Source of the DNA: Streptomyces sp. NBC_01231
Lineage (GTDB): Bacteria; Actinomycetota; Actinomycetes; Streptomycetales; Streptomycetaceae
Length of the DNA stretch: 64,000 bases
Assembly: GCA_035999765.1 (NCBI GenBank)
Contig: CP108521.1
Span: 434,001-498,000, forward strand
Reading direction: 5' to 3'
Position numbers and translations under genes: made by a program. Positions within the stretch are counted from its first letter, which is position 1. Each line of letters begins with the position of its first letter. The notes under the pieces are model-generated. The model saw only the letters and a list, made by a program, of their open reading frames with translations. It ran no database searches and had not been told where the DNA came from. Below, in pieces: positions 29,840 to 39,779 of the stretch.

Positions 29840-30739
29840 CTACCGGTTGGCCGCGAGGAAGTCCTCCAGGATCTCGACCAACCGCGCCGGCTGCTCCTCG
29901 GCCGGGTAGTGGCCGCAGTCGTCGAGGACGACCCCCATGACGTCGTCGGCCGCCAGCCGCATCGTCTGGGCGGCACTCGCGCCGCTCCACATTGCGCCGC
30001 CGACGGCGAGCACCGGCAGCGTCAGCCGGGTCTTGCTGCGCTGCTCGTTCTGCGCGATCGTCTTGTCCAGCGCCCGGTAGTACGCGAAGCTCGCCCGCAG
30101 CGCGCGAGGATCCGCGGCGATCGCGTCGACGTAGACGTCGACGGCGTACGCGGGGACCGCGGTCGGCGTGGCGGCCTTGGTGGCGAACTGGTAGCCGAAG
30201 AAGAGCCGCTCCCGCCCCCGGACCAGTTCCTCGTTGAGGTCGGTGAGCCGGTTGAAGCCGAACTGCCAGAGCTTCAGGTTGACCGCGGCCGGGCCGAAGA
30301 ATGGCGGGGACGGCGTGAGACCAGGGATCACTGCTTCGAGGATGGCGAGCCGTCCCACTCGCTCGGGGTGATCGGCGGCGAGGGCGTATCCGGTCCACGT
30401 GCCGATGTCGTGGCCGACCACGTCGAACCGGTCGTGCCCGAGCGCGGCCATCAACGCGACCAGATCGGCGGCGAGCGTGCCGGCGTCGTACCCGTCGTCG
30501 GGCTTGTCGGAGAGCCCGGCGCCGCGCGAGTCGACGGCGACGACGGTGTGCTGGCAGGCGAGCGCGGGCATCACTTCCCGCCAGGCGTACCAGGTCTGGG
30601 GCCACCCGCCGATCAGCAGCAGCGCCGGGCCGTCCCCGCCGGTGACCGCGTGCAGCCGCAGTCCGTTCACTTCCACGAGCCGGCTGGTGAAGACGTCAAG
30701 GAATCCGTCAGGCAGTCGCAGCGAACTCAAGCTTGTCAT
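29840..30739 (-). CDS. Epoxide-hydrolase-like alpha/beta hydrolase
   Basis: 299 residues from ATG 30739 (ATGs at 30748 and further upstream are alternatives; no clear RBS). GGWPQTWYAW oxyanion region and VVAVDSRGAGLSDKP; the nucleophile is Asp in VVGHDIGTW, as in epoxide hydrolases and haloalkane dehalogenases; GHYPAEEQPARL carries the catalytic His. The FFGYQFATK and FAYYRALDKT segments fit the lid Tyr residues. Divergent from a TetR gene, with a large palindrome between. Likely detoxifies an epoxide. Confidence 0.85.
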   Translation of the reverse strand: MTSLSSLRLPDGFLDVFTSRLVEVNGLRLHAVTGGDGPALLLIGGWPQTWYAWREVMPALACQHTVVAVDSRGAGLSDKPDDGYDAGTLAADLVALMAALGHDRFDVVGHDIGTWTGYALAADHPERVGRLAILEAVIPGLTPSPPFFGPAAVNLKLWQFGFNRLTDLNEELVRGRERLFFGYQFATKAATPTAVPAYAVDVYVDAIAADPRALRASFAYYRALDKTIAQNEQRSKTRLTLPVLAVGGAMWSGASAAQTMRLAADDVMGVVLDDCGHYPAEEQPARLVEILEDFLAANR

Positions 30740-30750
30740 GGCGGCGACCA

Positions 30751-30784
30751 TACACATCTTTGAACGATCGGTACAAGATGTGTA
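30751..30784. promoter_or_regulatory. 34-bp operator-like palindrome
   Basis: TACACATCTT (30751-30760) and AAGATGTGTA (30775-30784) are perfect inverted arms. They are centred on CGATCG (30765-30770), so the whole 34 bp is one palindrome with three mismatched pairs. It lies between the divergent hydrolase and TetR starts, the expected binding site of that TetR protein. Confidence 0.7.
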
Positions 30785-30796
30785 GACTGACGGACC

Positions 30797-31405
30797 ATGG
30801 CAGGCCGCAAGCAATTCGACGTGGACGAGGCGCTACGACGTGCGATGCACGTCTTCTGGCGCTGGGGTTATTCGGAGGCCTCAATCGATCGACTGGCCGA
30901 GGGCACGGGCCTGGGCCGGGGCTCGCTCTACGGCACCTTCGGCGACAAGAGCGCCCTCTTCCGCAAAAGCCTCCAACAGTACGCGCAGACCTACCACCCG
31001 CTGTACGAGCAGGCACTGTCCGGCCCTCACCCGAGCCCGAGCGCCGTTGTGGCCGCCTTCCTGCAGGTCGCCCTGAACCGTATCGCCGACCCGACGGTCC
31101 CGGATGGCTGCCTGCTCACGGTGTCGGCAACGCAGTTCCCGGCGCTTGACGCGGAGGGACGGACGATGGTCCGCGCCATGATCGACGGTTTGCGGGCGAT
31201 GCTGGAGCAGGCGTTGCTGGCGGCGGGGTCCGGTGAGTTGGAGGCGGCAGAGCTGGCGTTGTGCACGCTGGCGACGAACAAATCTCTGGCGGTGCTGAGC
31301 CGCGCCGGCTTCTCGGGCGAAGACCTGGCAACCGTCGCGGCAGCCGCCGCTAAGAATGCCGAGGCTCTGCCGAACCGGCCGGCCGAACCGTCGGGGCCGC
31401 GATAG
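30797..31405 (+). CDS. TetR family repressor
   Basis: 202 residues. MAGRKQFDVDEALRRAMHVF, WRWGYSEASIDRLAEGTGLG, RGSLYGTFGDKSALF is the HTH of the AcrR/YxaF type; the ligand domain includes DGCLLTVSATQFPALDAEGR, a segment shared by TetR proteins with a TetR_C_16-like domain. Probably represses itself and the divergent epoxide hydrolase through the palindrome 12 bases upstream. Confidence 0.85.
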   Translation: MAGRKQFDVDEALRRAMHVFWRWGYSEASIDRLAEGTGLGRGSLYGTFGDKSALFRKSLQQYAQTYHPLYEQALSGPHPSPSAVVAAFLQVALNRIADPTVPDGCLLTVSATQFPALDAEGRTMVRAMIDGLRAMLEQALLAAGSGELEAAELALCTLATNKSLAVLSRAGFSGEDLATVAAAAAKNAEALPNRPAEPSGPR

Positions 31406-31587
31406 GCGGGAACGACTCCGTCGCCAATGGATCTGCAGAGACCTTGGGGCAGCCGGCGGCTCGGCAGGAAGTGACACGGCCCAGCCCTCATGGGGGCTGA
31501 GCCGACCCGGGCGACGAATCGTCTCACCGGGGGAAGAAGCTGACCTGAGCGGCCTCGATCTTCGGGCTCTTGGATCTCGTAAAGGGG

Positions 31588-32396
31588 TCATGGGTGGGCC
31601 TTCTTGAAGCGTCGCCAGCAGATGAGGCTGCATGCCAGGGAGACGAAGGCGTCGTGGAGTTCGAGGCGCCGTTCCCCTCGGATGGCGAGGCGTTTGAACT
31701 GGTGGAGGAGGGCGAAGGTCTGCTCGACGACGTAGCGGAGTTTGCCCAGGCCCTTGATGTTCGGGGCGCCCTTGCGGGAGATGACCGGCATGATCCGGTG
31801 TGTGCGCAGTTCACGGCGGACTACCCGGGAGTCGTACGCCTTGTCGCCCAGGATGGACTCGGGGCGTCGGCGGGGACGGCCCGGCCGCCCGGCCACCGGC
31901 GGGATGCCGTCGACGAGGGCGAGAGTCTGCGTGATGTCGTTGACGTTCGCCGCAGTGGTGATGACGTGGAGCGGAGTGCCCTTCCCGTCGCAGATCAGAT
32001 GGTGTTTGCTGCCAGTCTTCCGCCGGTCGACCGGCGACGGACCGGTCGCGTCTCCCCCTTTTTGGCGCGGACGTGGGAGCCGTCCACGCACGCGCGGGTC
32101 CAGTCGAGTTCGCCGACCGCGTTGAGCTCCGCGAGCAGGATGCGGTGCAAACGGTCGAAGACGCCTGCCTGCTGCCACCGGTCCAGGCGCCGCCAGCAGG
32201 TCTGCCCCGAGCCGAACCCCAGCTCCAGGGGCAGGAGCTGCCGGGCGATGTCCTGGTGCAGGACATACAGAATGCCCTGCAGACACAACCGGTCCGCCAC
32301 CGGCTTCGGCCCCGGAGACCGCTCGGGCCAAGGCGGCAGCAACGGCTCGATCATCACCCACAAGTCGTCGTCCACGATCCACGGCCGAGTCGTCAC
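31588..32396 (-). mobile_element. IS5-type insertion sequence with frameshifted transposase
   Basis: ORF A (32396 to 31995) reads PWIVDDDLWVMIEPLLPPWP, GQTCWRRLDRWQQAGVFDRL and TRACVDGSHVRAKKGE. ORF B, one base back, continues PSPVDRRKTGSKHHLICDGK, SILGDKAYDSRVVRRELRTH and ends LICWRRFKKAHP. The DDE residues are in CVDGSHV, DKAYDS and the final ExxF region. The join is at AAAAAGGGGG (on the - strand), a slippery run at which many IS427-group elements make the full transposase by -1 frameshifting. It appears complete; exact termini are not resolved, but they lie near 31565 and 32405. Confidence 0.8.
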
Positions 32397-32416
32397 ACCC
32401 CGTTGGGGAGCAGAGT

Positions 32417-32530
32417 TTTATACCTGGAAGGATTTCTCCCATGGTCGCGTTCGGGAGTCGATGGCACGGTTGCATCCGTGCCATCGACAGAAGGGCTACG
32501 GCGTCTACAACCTCACTCGCCCATGGGATG
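32417..32530 (+). pseudogene. Short-chain dehydrogenase gene remnant with operator half-site and hairpin
   Basis: TTTATACCTGGAA (32417-32429) is shared with the promoter of the XRE gene at 33451. A short frame later gives GYGVYNLT (about 32496-32520), the active-site block of SDRs, also seen intact as GYGVYNLTK in the SDR at 37065. A perfect hairpin, GTCGATGGCAC (32457-32467) with GTGCCATCGAC (32478-32488), lies between and may now terminate the XRE gene. I infer a deleted SDR gene that was once regulated by the same XRE protein. Confidence 0.4.
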
Positions 32531-32582
32531 GCGGGTGTCCCGCATTCCGTCGGCAGTCGCAGGTCGCCGCGCGCTGGTGTGG

Positions 32583-33451
32583 TCAGGTCGCGCTGTCGGG
32601 TGCGGGCTGCTGGTGGTTCGCGGCCCAGGAGGCGAGGATGCGCAACGCGTCGTGGGAAGGGGTTCCGGGTTCGGCGGTCAGTACGACGAGCTGCTGCTCG
32701 GCGTCGACGCTTGCGGTGAGGGTGTCCCAGTCAAGGGTGAGCTCGCCGGCCACCGGATGGTGGTAGGTCTTGGTGCCCATGGTGCGGGCGGCGACATGGT
32801 GGTCGCCCCACCAGCGGCGGAAGTGCGGGTCCTGCACCGACAGTTCTCCGACGAGGGCGGCCAGCCGGGGGTCGTCGGGACACTTGGCGGCCTGCATGCG
32901 CAACTGCGCGACGGTGGTGTGAGCAACCGCCTCCCGGTCCGCGTACAGCGTCCTCATCGCAGGATCGGTGAAAAGAATCCGGGTATGGTTTCTTTTTTCT
33001 CCGGAATTTCCGCGTAATCGGTCATCAGCGCGGCATCCAGGGAATTCCAGGCAAGGATGTCCGTACGTCGGCCCAGAACAATGGCCGGCGTGTCGATCAG
33101 GTTGTCCAGGAGGCGCCGCAGCGTCGGCTGCACCTTCTGCACGGCACGGTGGCGAGGCCGGTCCTGGCCCTTGCCGGCGAGTTCGAAAAGGTAGTCCCGT
33201 TGGTCGTCGTCCAGACGAAGCACCTGCGCCAGAGCGGACAGCACCGGCCCCGATGCCTGGATGCGGCCCTGTTCAAGGCGTGTGTAGTACTCGGTGCTGA
33301 GGGCGGCAAGCTGAGCGACTTCCTCACGGCGCAGTCCCTTGACCCGTCTCATGCCGCCCGTCTCGGGCAGGCCCACTGGGCGGGGGCTCAGTTCGGCCCG
33401 GCGGGTCTTGAGGAACTCGCCCAGCTCGTTGAGATGCGCGTTGCGAGTCAT
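32583..33451 (-). pseudogene. MmyB-type XRE regulator, frame interrupted at an A6 run
   Basis: ATG 33451: LNELGEFLKTRRAELSPRPV, GLRREEVAQLAALSTEYYTR, LEQGRIQASGPVLSALAQVL is the XRE HTH; LLDNLIDTPAIVLGRRTDIL, AWNSLDAALMTDYAEIPEKK begins the MmyB-like ligand domain. The frame then stops at 32954. One base back it continues TRILFTDPAMRTLYADREAV, HHPVAGELTLDWDTL and SWAANHQQ to 32583. The switch falls on six A residues (32993-32998 on the + strand as T), so it is a one-base loss, a sequencing error or slippage. Protein otherwise complete. Confidence 0.75.
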
Positions 33452-33491
33452 ACCGGCCAGTGTGACACCGAATGGACCGACATTGGGGGGT

Positions 33492-33505
33492 AGGTATTTA
33501 TACCT
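33492..33505. promoter_or_regulatory. Palindrome AGGTATTTATACCT in XRE promoter
   Basis: AGGTAT-TT-ATACCT lies 41 bases upstream of the XRE start at 33451. Its right half, extended to TTTATACCTGGAA, recurs at 32417 in front of an SDR remnant. Probable operator of the XRE regulator. Confidence 0.5.
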
Positions 33506-33764
33506 GGAACCTTTCATCCGGGTAAGGAATCCTCCTCTGCGCCGATGCACGTGGAGGCTCGAAACTCGATGTAGTGGCCGGGGTGAATTCGATGCTGCGC
33601 GGGGAGGGCCGCCTCGGCAAGCTGGTCGGCGTTGCGAACATTGCGGTTGCACGGTCATGTCTCCGGCCACTCGACGCCGATACGGCGAAGAGCGACCGGA
33701 GACTCGTGTGCCCCATCGCCACCGCGTCGCCTTGAGGGCAAGCGGCCGCGGTGGTGAGAGCGCG

Positions 33765-34307
33765 TCAGGCGGCGTAGGAGGCGAGCAGTTCGTTGTACTG
33801 CTTGGCGGCGATGGCCAGGTCCTCGTCGGAGAGGCCGAAGGCGGTGCCGTACACCTTGACCATCGGCTGCTGGATGTCGAACTGGCACAGCCGAAGGGTC
33901 GCGTGCCAGCTGCTCAGGAGGGTCTCGATGGTGGCCTTGTTCGCGCCTTCGGGGGTGTAGTGCTCGCCAGGAACGCCGGTGGTGACGGCGACGACAGCCT
34001 TCTTGCCGGCCAGCTGCGAGGCAGAGCCGTCCATGGTGAAGGCCCAGCCAAGCGTGAAGACCTTGTCCTGCCACTGCTTGAACAGCGGGGTGGTGTTGTA
34101 CCAGAACACCGGGTGCTGGAAGACGACCACGTCGTGCTCGGCCAGCAGCGCCTGCTCTGCGGCGACGTCGATCTGGAAGTCGGGGTAGGTGGCGTAGAGG
34201 TCGTGCACGGTGACATGGGCCAGATCGCGAACGGCGTCCACGAGCGCCGCGTTGGCCTTCGACTGGGACAGGTCGGGGTGGCCTACGACAAGGAGAACCT
34301 TGGACAT
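33765..34307 (-). CDS. Flavodoxin-fold NAD(P)H oxidoreductase
   Basis: 180 residues; AAGAGG precedes the ATG. MSKVLLVVGHPDLSQSKANA, AEHDVVVFQHPVFWYNTTPL, FKQWQDKVFTLGWAF and GVPGEHYTPEGANK mark the KefF/MdaB/NQO1 family of FMN or FAD quinone reductases. Reduces quinones or similar electrophiles with two electrons. It lies beside an XRE regulator and an aldo/keto reductase, a plausible redox-stress set. Confidence 0.87.
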   Translation of the reverse strand: MSKVLLVVGHPDLSQSKANAALVDAVRDLAHVTVHDLYATYPDFQIDVAAEQALLAEHDVVVFQHPVFWYNTTPLFKQWQDKVFTLGWAFTMDGSASQLAGKKAVVAVTTGVPGEHYTPEGANKATIETLLSSWHATLRLCQFDIQQPMVKVYGTAFGLSDEDLAIAAKQYNELLASYAA

Positions 34308-34449
34308 GGTGAGAAACCTCTTCAGTGATCAGTGAAATGGGTGAATGGACGCAGGTTGGTCGGGTGTGACGGACCAGGAACCTCGCCGGGGCGTCAGTCC
34401 TTGGCGAAGTCCAGGAGCGCGGCTGAGCCGAGCGCGGCCACGTCGGCAC

Positions 34450-35430
<981 letters not shown>

Positions 35431-35613
35431 CAGATACTCCTTGTCGTAACGGCCGTCCGGCCCGGTCAGGGGTCGCGCTGAGTGCGGTGCGCCGTCAGTC
35501 GGCGGACCGTGAGATGTGGGGTGTATTACTCAGGCACGGAGTCGCCGTAGGCCAGGCCTGTGTCGCCAGTGGCAGGCGGCCGGGATCGGTGGGCTGAACC
35601 GGCTGTGCCGGGG

Positions 35614-36096
35614 TCAGTGCTCCTGGGCAGCCGGCTCCAGAACGAAGACCGGGATCTCTCGGCCCGTGTTGTTCTGGTACTCGGCATAGGGCGGGAACGC
35701 CTCGACGGCTCGGGCCCACCACACGGCCTTCTCGTCCCCGGTCACCTCTCGGGCCACCATGTCCTGGCGCACCGGACCGTCCTGCAACTCCACCCGGGGG
35801 TCGGCCACCGCGTTGTGGTACCAGACCGGGTGCTTGGGGGCTCCTCCCGCGGAGGCGACCACGGCGTAGACGCCGTCGTGCTCCACCCGAATGAGCGGCG
35901 ACTTGCGGATCTTGCCGCTCTTCGCACCCAGCGTGGTCAGGATGACGACGGGCACGTCCGCCAGCTTCTCGTCTTCTTCCCGTGTGACCAGGACACCCAG
36001 CGTCGTTCCTTGCGTACCGCCGGAGCTTTCGTACAGCTCGACCTGGTCACGCACGAACTGCGCCGTGCTCGGCTCGTACTCGCCTTTCAGTGGCAT
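35614..36096 (-). CDS. Deazaflavin (F420)-dependent nitroreductase-like protein
   Basis: 160 residues from ATG 36096. [60 protein letters not shown] is the DDN family signature, with the C-terminal [23 protein letters not shown] proteins bind F420 in a split beta-barrel and reduce quinones or nitro compounds. It starts 11 bases after the SDR at 36108 on the same strand, so the two are one operon. Confidence 0.85.
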   Translation of the reverse strand: MPLKGEYEPSTAQFVRDQVELYESSGGTQGTTLGVLVTREEDEKLADVPVVILTTLGAKSGKIRKSPLIRVEHDGVYAVVASAGGAPKHPVWYHNAVADPRVELQDGPVRQDMVAREVTGDEKAVWWARAVEAFPPYAEYQNNTGREIPVFVLEPAAQEH

Positions 36097-36107
36097 GCTG
36101 CCCCCTC

Positions 36108-36953
36108 TCAGGCGTGGGTGTCGTCGTAGGCGAGGTTGTCGCCCAGTTCGCGGGAGGCTTCGGCCTGGGCGAGGAGTTCCTTCGCCTTGGCCTCGGCGGC
36201 CTCGATGGCGTCCGCGCCGGCGACGAAACGCTGCAGGGGCGTGTCCTGGCCGGTGATGGTGAGCAGGGCGCGGGCGAGTTTGGCGGGGTCGCCGGGCTGC
36301 TGGCCGTTCATGCTCTTCATGCCCTCGATCCGCGGGGCGGTGCGCGGGGCGTAGTCGTCGATGGACAGCTCGGGCCAGATGGTGGAGCCGTCCACGAGGA
36401 GTTCGGTGCGGAAGTAGCCGGGTTCCACGACGGTGGTGTGGATGTTGTACGGCTCGACGTCGTAGCGCAGGGACTCCATCCAGCCCTCCTCGGCGAACTT
36501 GGAGGCGGCGTAGGCGGAGGTGAACTCCATGCCGACCAGTCCGGCGGTCGAGGTGACGGTGATGACGTGGCCGGCGCGCTGCTTGCGCATGATCGGCAGG
36601 ACGGCGCGGGTGACGTTCATCGGGCCGAAGAGGTTCGTCTCGAACTGCCGGCGCATCTGCGCGGGCGAGATCTCCTCGAAGTAGCCGGTGAAGAGGTTCC
36701 CGGCGCTGTTGATCAGGACGTCGATGCGGCCGAAGCGGTCGACGGCTGCCTGCGCGGCGGCCTCGGCGTCCTCGAGGCTGGTGACGTCGAGCTTGGCGAC
36801 CAGCAGGTTGTCCTGGGGTCCGCCGAGGGTTTTCTCGACCTCTGCGGGGCGTCGGCCGGTGGCGACGACCTGGTGGCCGGCGTCCAGGGCCTCGCGGGCG
36901 ATGTCCGTGCCCAGACCGCGTCCGGCGCCGGTGACGAGAATGACCTTGCTCAT
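36108..36953 (-). CDS. Short-chain dehydrogenase/reductase
   Basis: 281 residues from ATG 36953. [20 protein letters not shown] cofactor loop, LINSAG, VTSTAG with the catalytic Ser, [13 protein letters not shown] with Yxxx[13 protein letters not shown]. The C-terminal extension ([20 protein letters not shown]) is usual for oxidoreductases of the YusZ-like kind. It is the middle gene of a same-strand run of SDR, SDR and DDN protein. Confidence 0.9.
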   Translation of the reverse strand: MSKVILVTGAGRGLGTDIAREALDAGHQVVATGRRPAEVEKTLGGPQDNLLVAKLDVTSLEDAEAAAQAAVDRFGRIDVLINSAGNLFTGYFEEISPAQMRRQFETNLFGPMNVTRAVLPIMRKQRAGHVITVTSTAGLVGMEFTSAYAASKFAEEGWMESLRYDVEPYNIHTTVVEPGYFRTELLVDGSTIWPELSIDDYAPRTAPRIEGMKSMNGQQPGDPAKLARALLTITGQDTPLQRFVAGADAIEAAEAKAKELLAQAEASRELGDNLAYDDTHA

Positions 36954-37064
36954 GGGGATCCTTTCGGACGCCGTGATCCGGCATCCGGTGTGTGCGGTGG
37001 TGATGTGGGGGGGCCGTCCCTGCGGCCAAACCAAGCGGGTAAGGGACGGGCGGGCGGGACGGTG

Positions 37065-37829
37065 TCAGCCTTGCTCGGTGGGCATGATCCACAGCTCGCC
37101 GATGGAGGCGTGGCGGGGCCGGGTGACCATGTAGGCGACGCCGTCGGCGATGTCCTCGGGGGCGAGGATCTCGGTCGTGTCGAGGAAGGGCTGGATCATC
37201 TCGCTGTGGATCTCGGGCTTGTTGTGCGAGTCCAGTTCGGTGCTCACCCCTCCAGGCTCCAGGACACCGACGCGGACGTGCCGCTGGGTGACTTCCTGGC
37301 GCAGGGACTCGGTGAAGCCGTTCACCCCGAACTTGGTGAGGTTGTAAACGCCGTAGCCGTTCCAGGCGACGCGCCCGGCGATGGAGCTGATGTTGACGAT
37401 GTCGGCGACCCGGCGCGTACCGTCCTCGGCGGCCTTGAGCAGGTGCGGGAGGGCGACGCGGGTGGTGTAGAGCAAGCCCTGGACATTGACGGCGATCATG
37501 CGCTCCCACTCCTCGGCGTCCGCGCCGACGACGGGGCCAAGGAGCATGAGGCCGGCGTTGTTGACCAGGGTGTCCAGCCGTCCGAAGTGCTCGACAGGGC
37601 GCTCGACGGCAGCCTCGGCCTGGGTGCGGTCGGTGATGTCGGCTTCCACCACCAGGGTGGTGCCGCCGGCCTTCTCGATCTCGGCGGCGAGTGCGTCCAG
37701 GCGGTCCTTGCGGCGGGCCACGAGGGCCACGGACGCGCCGAGCTCGGCGAGTTGGCGGGCGGTGGCCTCGCCGATACCGCTGCTCGCGCCGGTGACGAGA
37801 GCGACAGTGCCAGTCAGTGTCGATGCCAT
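37065..37829 (-). CDS. Short-chain dehydrogenase/reductase
   Basis: 254 residues. [51 protein letters not shown] with TKFGVNGF giving the Ser-Tyr-Lys triad, [12 protein letters not shown] typical YdfG-like SDR, and the intact counterpart of the remnant at 32490. First gene of the SDR-SDR-DDN run; a 111-base gap separates it from the next SDR. Confidence 0.9.
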   Translation of the reverse strand: MASTLTGTVALVTGASSGIGEATARQLAELGASVALVARRKDRLDALAAEIEKAGGTTLVVEADITDRTQAEAAVERPVEHFGRLDTLVNNAGLMLLGPVVGADAEEWERMIAVNVQGLLYTTRVALPHLLKAAEDGTRRVADIVNISSIAGRVAWNGYGVYNLTKFGVNGFTESLRQEVTQRHVRVGVLEPGGVSTELDSHNKPEIHSEMIQPFLDTTEILAPEDIADGVAYMVTRPRHASIGELWIMPTEQG

Positions 37830-37985
37830 GGGGTGTCGAGTTTCCTTGGTTCTCTTCTTCGGTTCTTTGCATGTGCGGCACAGGGCCGGCGAGGGCAGGC
37901 CTGTGCGTGCCGAGGGCGCGAGCGAGCGCCGGTCATCGCGTCGGCGTGGGAGGAGTGGAGGCAGGTGAGGTGCAGAGCTCCGCTG

Positions 37986-38564
37986 CTATGCGGCGGGGAT
38001 GGCGCCCATCTGCCGGAGGATGCCGAGCATGTCGAGCTGGGCGCGTTCCTCGACGATCTTGCCGTGGGACAGGCGGTAGAACGCCATGCTCTCCGAGCGG
38101 ATCGCCTTGCCCGTCGCCTCGACCCCGGCGAAGGGGCCTTCGTGAGTGCCCGTCATGGAGTAGCGGATGGCCACGGTGTCTCGCTCCGCCCGCATGTCCT
38201 GCACCGTCCACTTGAGGTCCGGGAACGCCTTCAGGTTCGCGGCGACGATGCCGAGATAGGTGTCCCGGCCCTGCCACGTCTGGCCGCCGGAGTGCACGAC
38301 GATGTCCGGGCTGACGAACCTGCTCGCCAGCCCGGGATCGCGACCGGGCAGGTACCCACTGGTGTAGCGCTCCATGATGCGCTTGTTCATCTGAGCGGTC
38401 CCGTGGTTCCAGGAGACGGATTCCGCGGTGACTCGAGACGACGACCCGGAACCGGTGTTGCGATCGGCCGTGCCGGCCGCGTCCGCGGCACCCGTTCCGA
38501 AGGCCGCGAGGCTGAGCGCTCCCAGCGCCGTGCCTACGGCCGCAGGCTTGGCGTATCGACGCAT
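37986..38564 (-). CDS. Secreted SnoaL-like (NTF2-fold) protein
   Basis: 192 residues with a clear signal peptide (MRRYAKPAAVGTALGALSLA ... ADAA) and then an ester cyclase/SnoaL-like domain: NKRIMERYTSGYLPGRDPGL, IVVHSGGQTWQGRDTYLGIV, LKWTVQDMRAERDTVAIRYS, ATGKAIRSESMAFYRLSHGK. Most SnoaL-like polyketide cyclases are cytosolic; export makes a scavenging or extracellular role more likely. Divergent from the XRE gene at 38780. Confidence 0.8.
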   Translation of the reverse strand: MRRYAKPAAVGTALGALSLAAFGTGAADAAGTADRNTGSGSSSRVTAESVSWNHGTAQMNKRIMERYTSGYLPGRDPGLASRFVSPDIVVHSGGQTWQGRDTYLGIVAANLKAFPDLKWTVQDMRAERDTVAIRYSMTGTHEGPFAGVEATGKAIRSESMAFYRLSHGKIVEERAQLDMLGILRQMGAIPAA

Positions 38565-38713
38565 GATCGTCCTTCTGACTCGGGTGAATCACGGCGCCGA
38601 CGGCGCCGCGAAGGGGCTGTGGACCGGCGGCACAAGCAGCGCCGTATCCTGGCCATTCACACCGCCGTGGGCGGTGCACCACCAACAAAACCGGTTGTCA
38701 CGGGAGTGTGGGA

Positions 38714-38747
38714 GTCCCTGATGAGGGGGTCACTGACAGGGACCCCC
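38714..38747. promoter_or_regulatory. Nested inverted repeats before XRE gene
   Basis: GTCCCTG (38714-38720) pairs with CAGGGAC (38737-38743), and GGGGGTC (38725-38731) with GACCCCC (38741-38747). They lie 33-66 bases upstream of the XRE ATG, in the gap shared with the divergent SnoaL-like gene. Likely operator. Confidence 0.5.
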
Positions 38748-38779
38748 AAGCCGGCGGACGCGCTCGTAGAGTGAAACGC

Positions 38780-39739
38780 ATGGCAGGCAGAAACGACCCA
38801 CATGGCACCAACCGTGACATCCGTGACGATGTCCGCACTCAGATCCGGGAATTCCTGGGCACGCGACGGTCCAAGGTGACCCCCGAACAGGCCGGCCTAC
38901 CCGTGTATGGCGGAGACCGCCGACGGGTCACCGGGCTGCGCCGCGAGGAGGTGGCCCTCCTCGCGGGTATCTCCAGCGAGTACTACACCCGGCTGGAACG
39001 CGGCAACGCCACCGGCGTCTCCCAAAGCGTCATCGACGGCATCGCACAAGCACTCCAGCTCGACGAAGCCGAACGCATCCACCTCAACGACCTCCTGCGC
39101 GGCGCCGGCACCACCCGCCCGCCACGCCGCCGGCCCGCCCAGCAGCGCGTACGGCCCGCCGTGCAGCGCGTCCTTGATTCCATGACCGAGACACCAGCGT
39201 TCATCCTCAACGGACGCGGAGACATCCTGGCCGCCAACCACCTCGGACGCGCCCTGTTCTCCCCCGTCTACGCCGACCCGGTGCGCCCGCCCAACAACGC
39301 GCGGTTCATCTTTTTCGACCCGCACGCGACCGAGTTCTTCCGCGACTGGAACCAGGTCGCCGGTGACGCGGTCGCCATGCTGCGCGCCGAGGCCGGCCGC
39401 GACCTCTACGACCGACGGCTGACCGACCTGATCGGCGAACTGTCCACCCGCAGCGAGGAGTTCCGTCATCGCTGGGCGGCCCACAACGTCCGCATGCACA
39501 CCACCGGCGTGAAGCTCCTCCACCACCCCGTCGTCGGCGACCTCGACCTGCCCTTCGAGACCTTCCCGGTGGGCGGCGACCCCAGCCAGGTCCTCCTCAC
39601 CTACACCGCCGAGCCCGACTCACCCTCGCAGGACGCCCTGAACCTGCTGGCCAGCTGGGCCGCGGTCAACGAGGACATCGAGCGGTCCACGTCGGCCGAC
39701 GACTCCGAACCGGCCGACTCGGCCGAGACACCCGACTGA
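38780..39739 (+). CDS. MmyB-type XRE regulator
   Basis: 319 residues from ATG 38780. REFLGTRRSKVTPEQAGLPV, RVTGLRREEVALLAGISSEY, YTRLERGNATGVSQSVIDGI is the HTH; VLDSMTETPAFILNGRGDIL, AANHLGRALFSPVYADP opens the PAS-like MmyB ligand domain, which ends LLASWAAVNED. An acidic tail follows. Such regulators typically control an adjacent SDR or other oxidoreductase and bind a small ligand, perhaps a fatty acid. It sits beside two SDRs and a SnoaL-like gene. Confidence 0.88.
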   Translation: MAGRNDPHGTNRDIRDDVRTQIREFLGTRRSKVTPEQAGLPVYGGDRRRVTGLRREEVALLAGISSEYYTRLERGNATGVSQSVIDGIAQALQLDEAERIHLNDLLRGAGTTRPPRRRPAQQRVRPAVQRVLDSMTETPAFILNGRGDILAANHLGRALFSPVYADPVRPPNNARFIFFDPHATEFFRDWNQVAGDAVAMLRAEAGRDLYDRRLTDLIGELSTRSEEFRHRWAAHNVRMHTTGVKLLHHPVVGDLDLPFETFPVGGDPSQVLLTYTAEPDSPSQDALNLLASWAAVNEDIERSTSADDSEPADSAETPD

Positions 39740-39779
39740 CCGGCCTATGAGGCCCCTTCCCGACGATGCCACCACCGCA

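Noticed and set aside
36090..38774. Very long open frame on the + strand (894 codons)
   Set aside because: It is the antisense shadow of the two SDR genes and the SnoaL-like gene; its translation is Gly/Asp/Val-rich without motifs.
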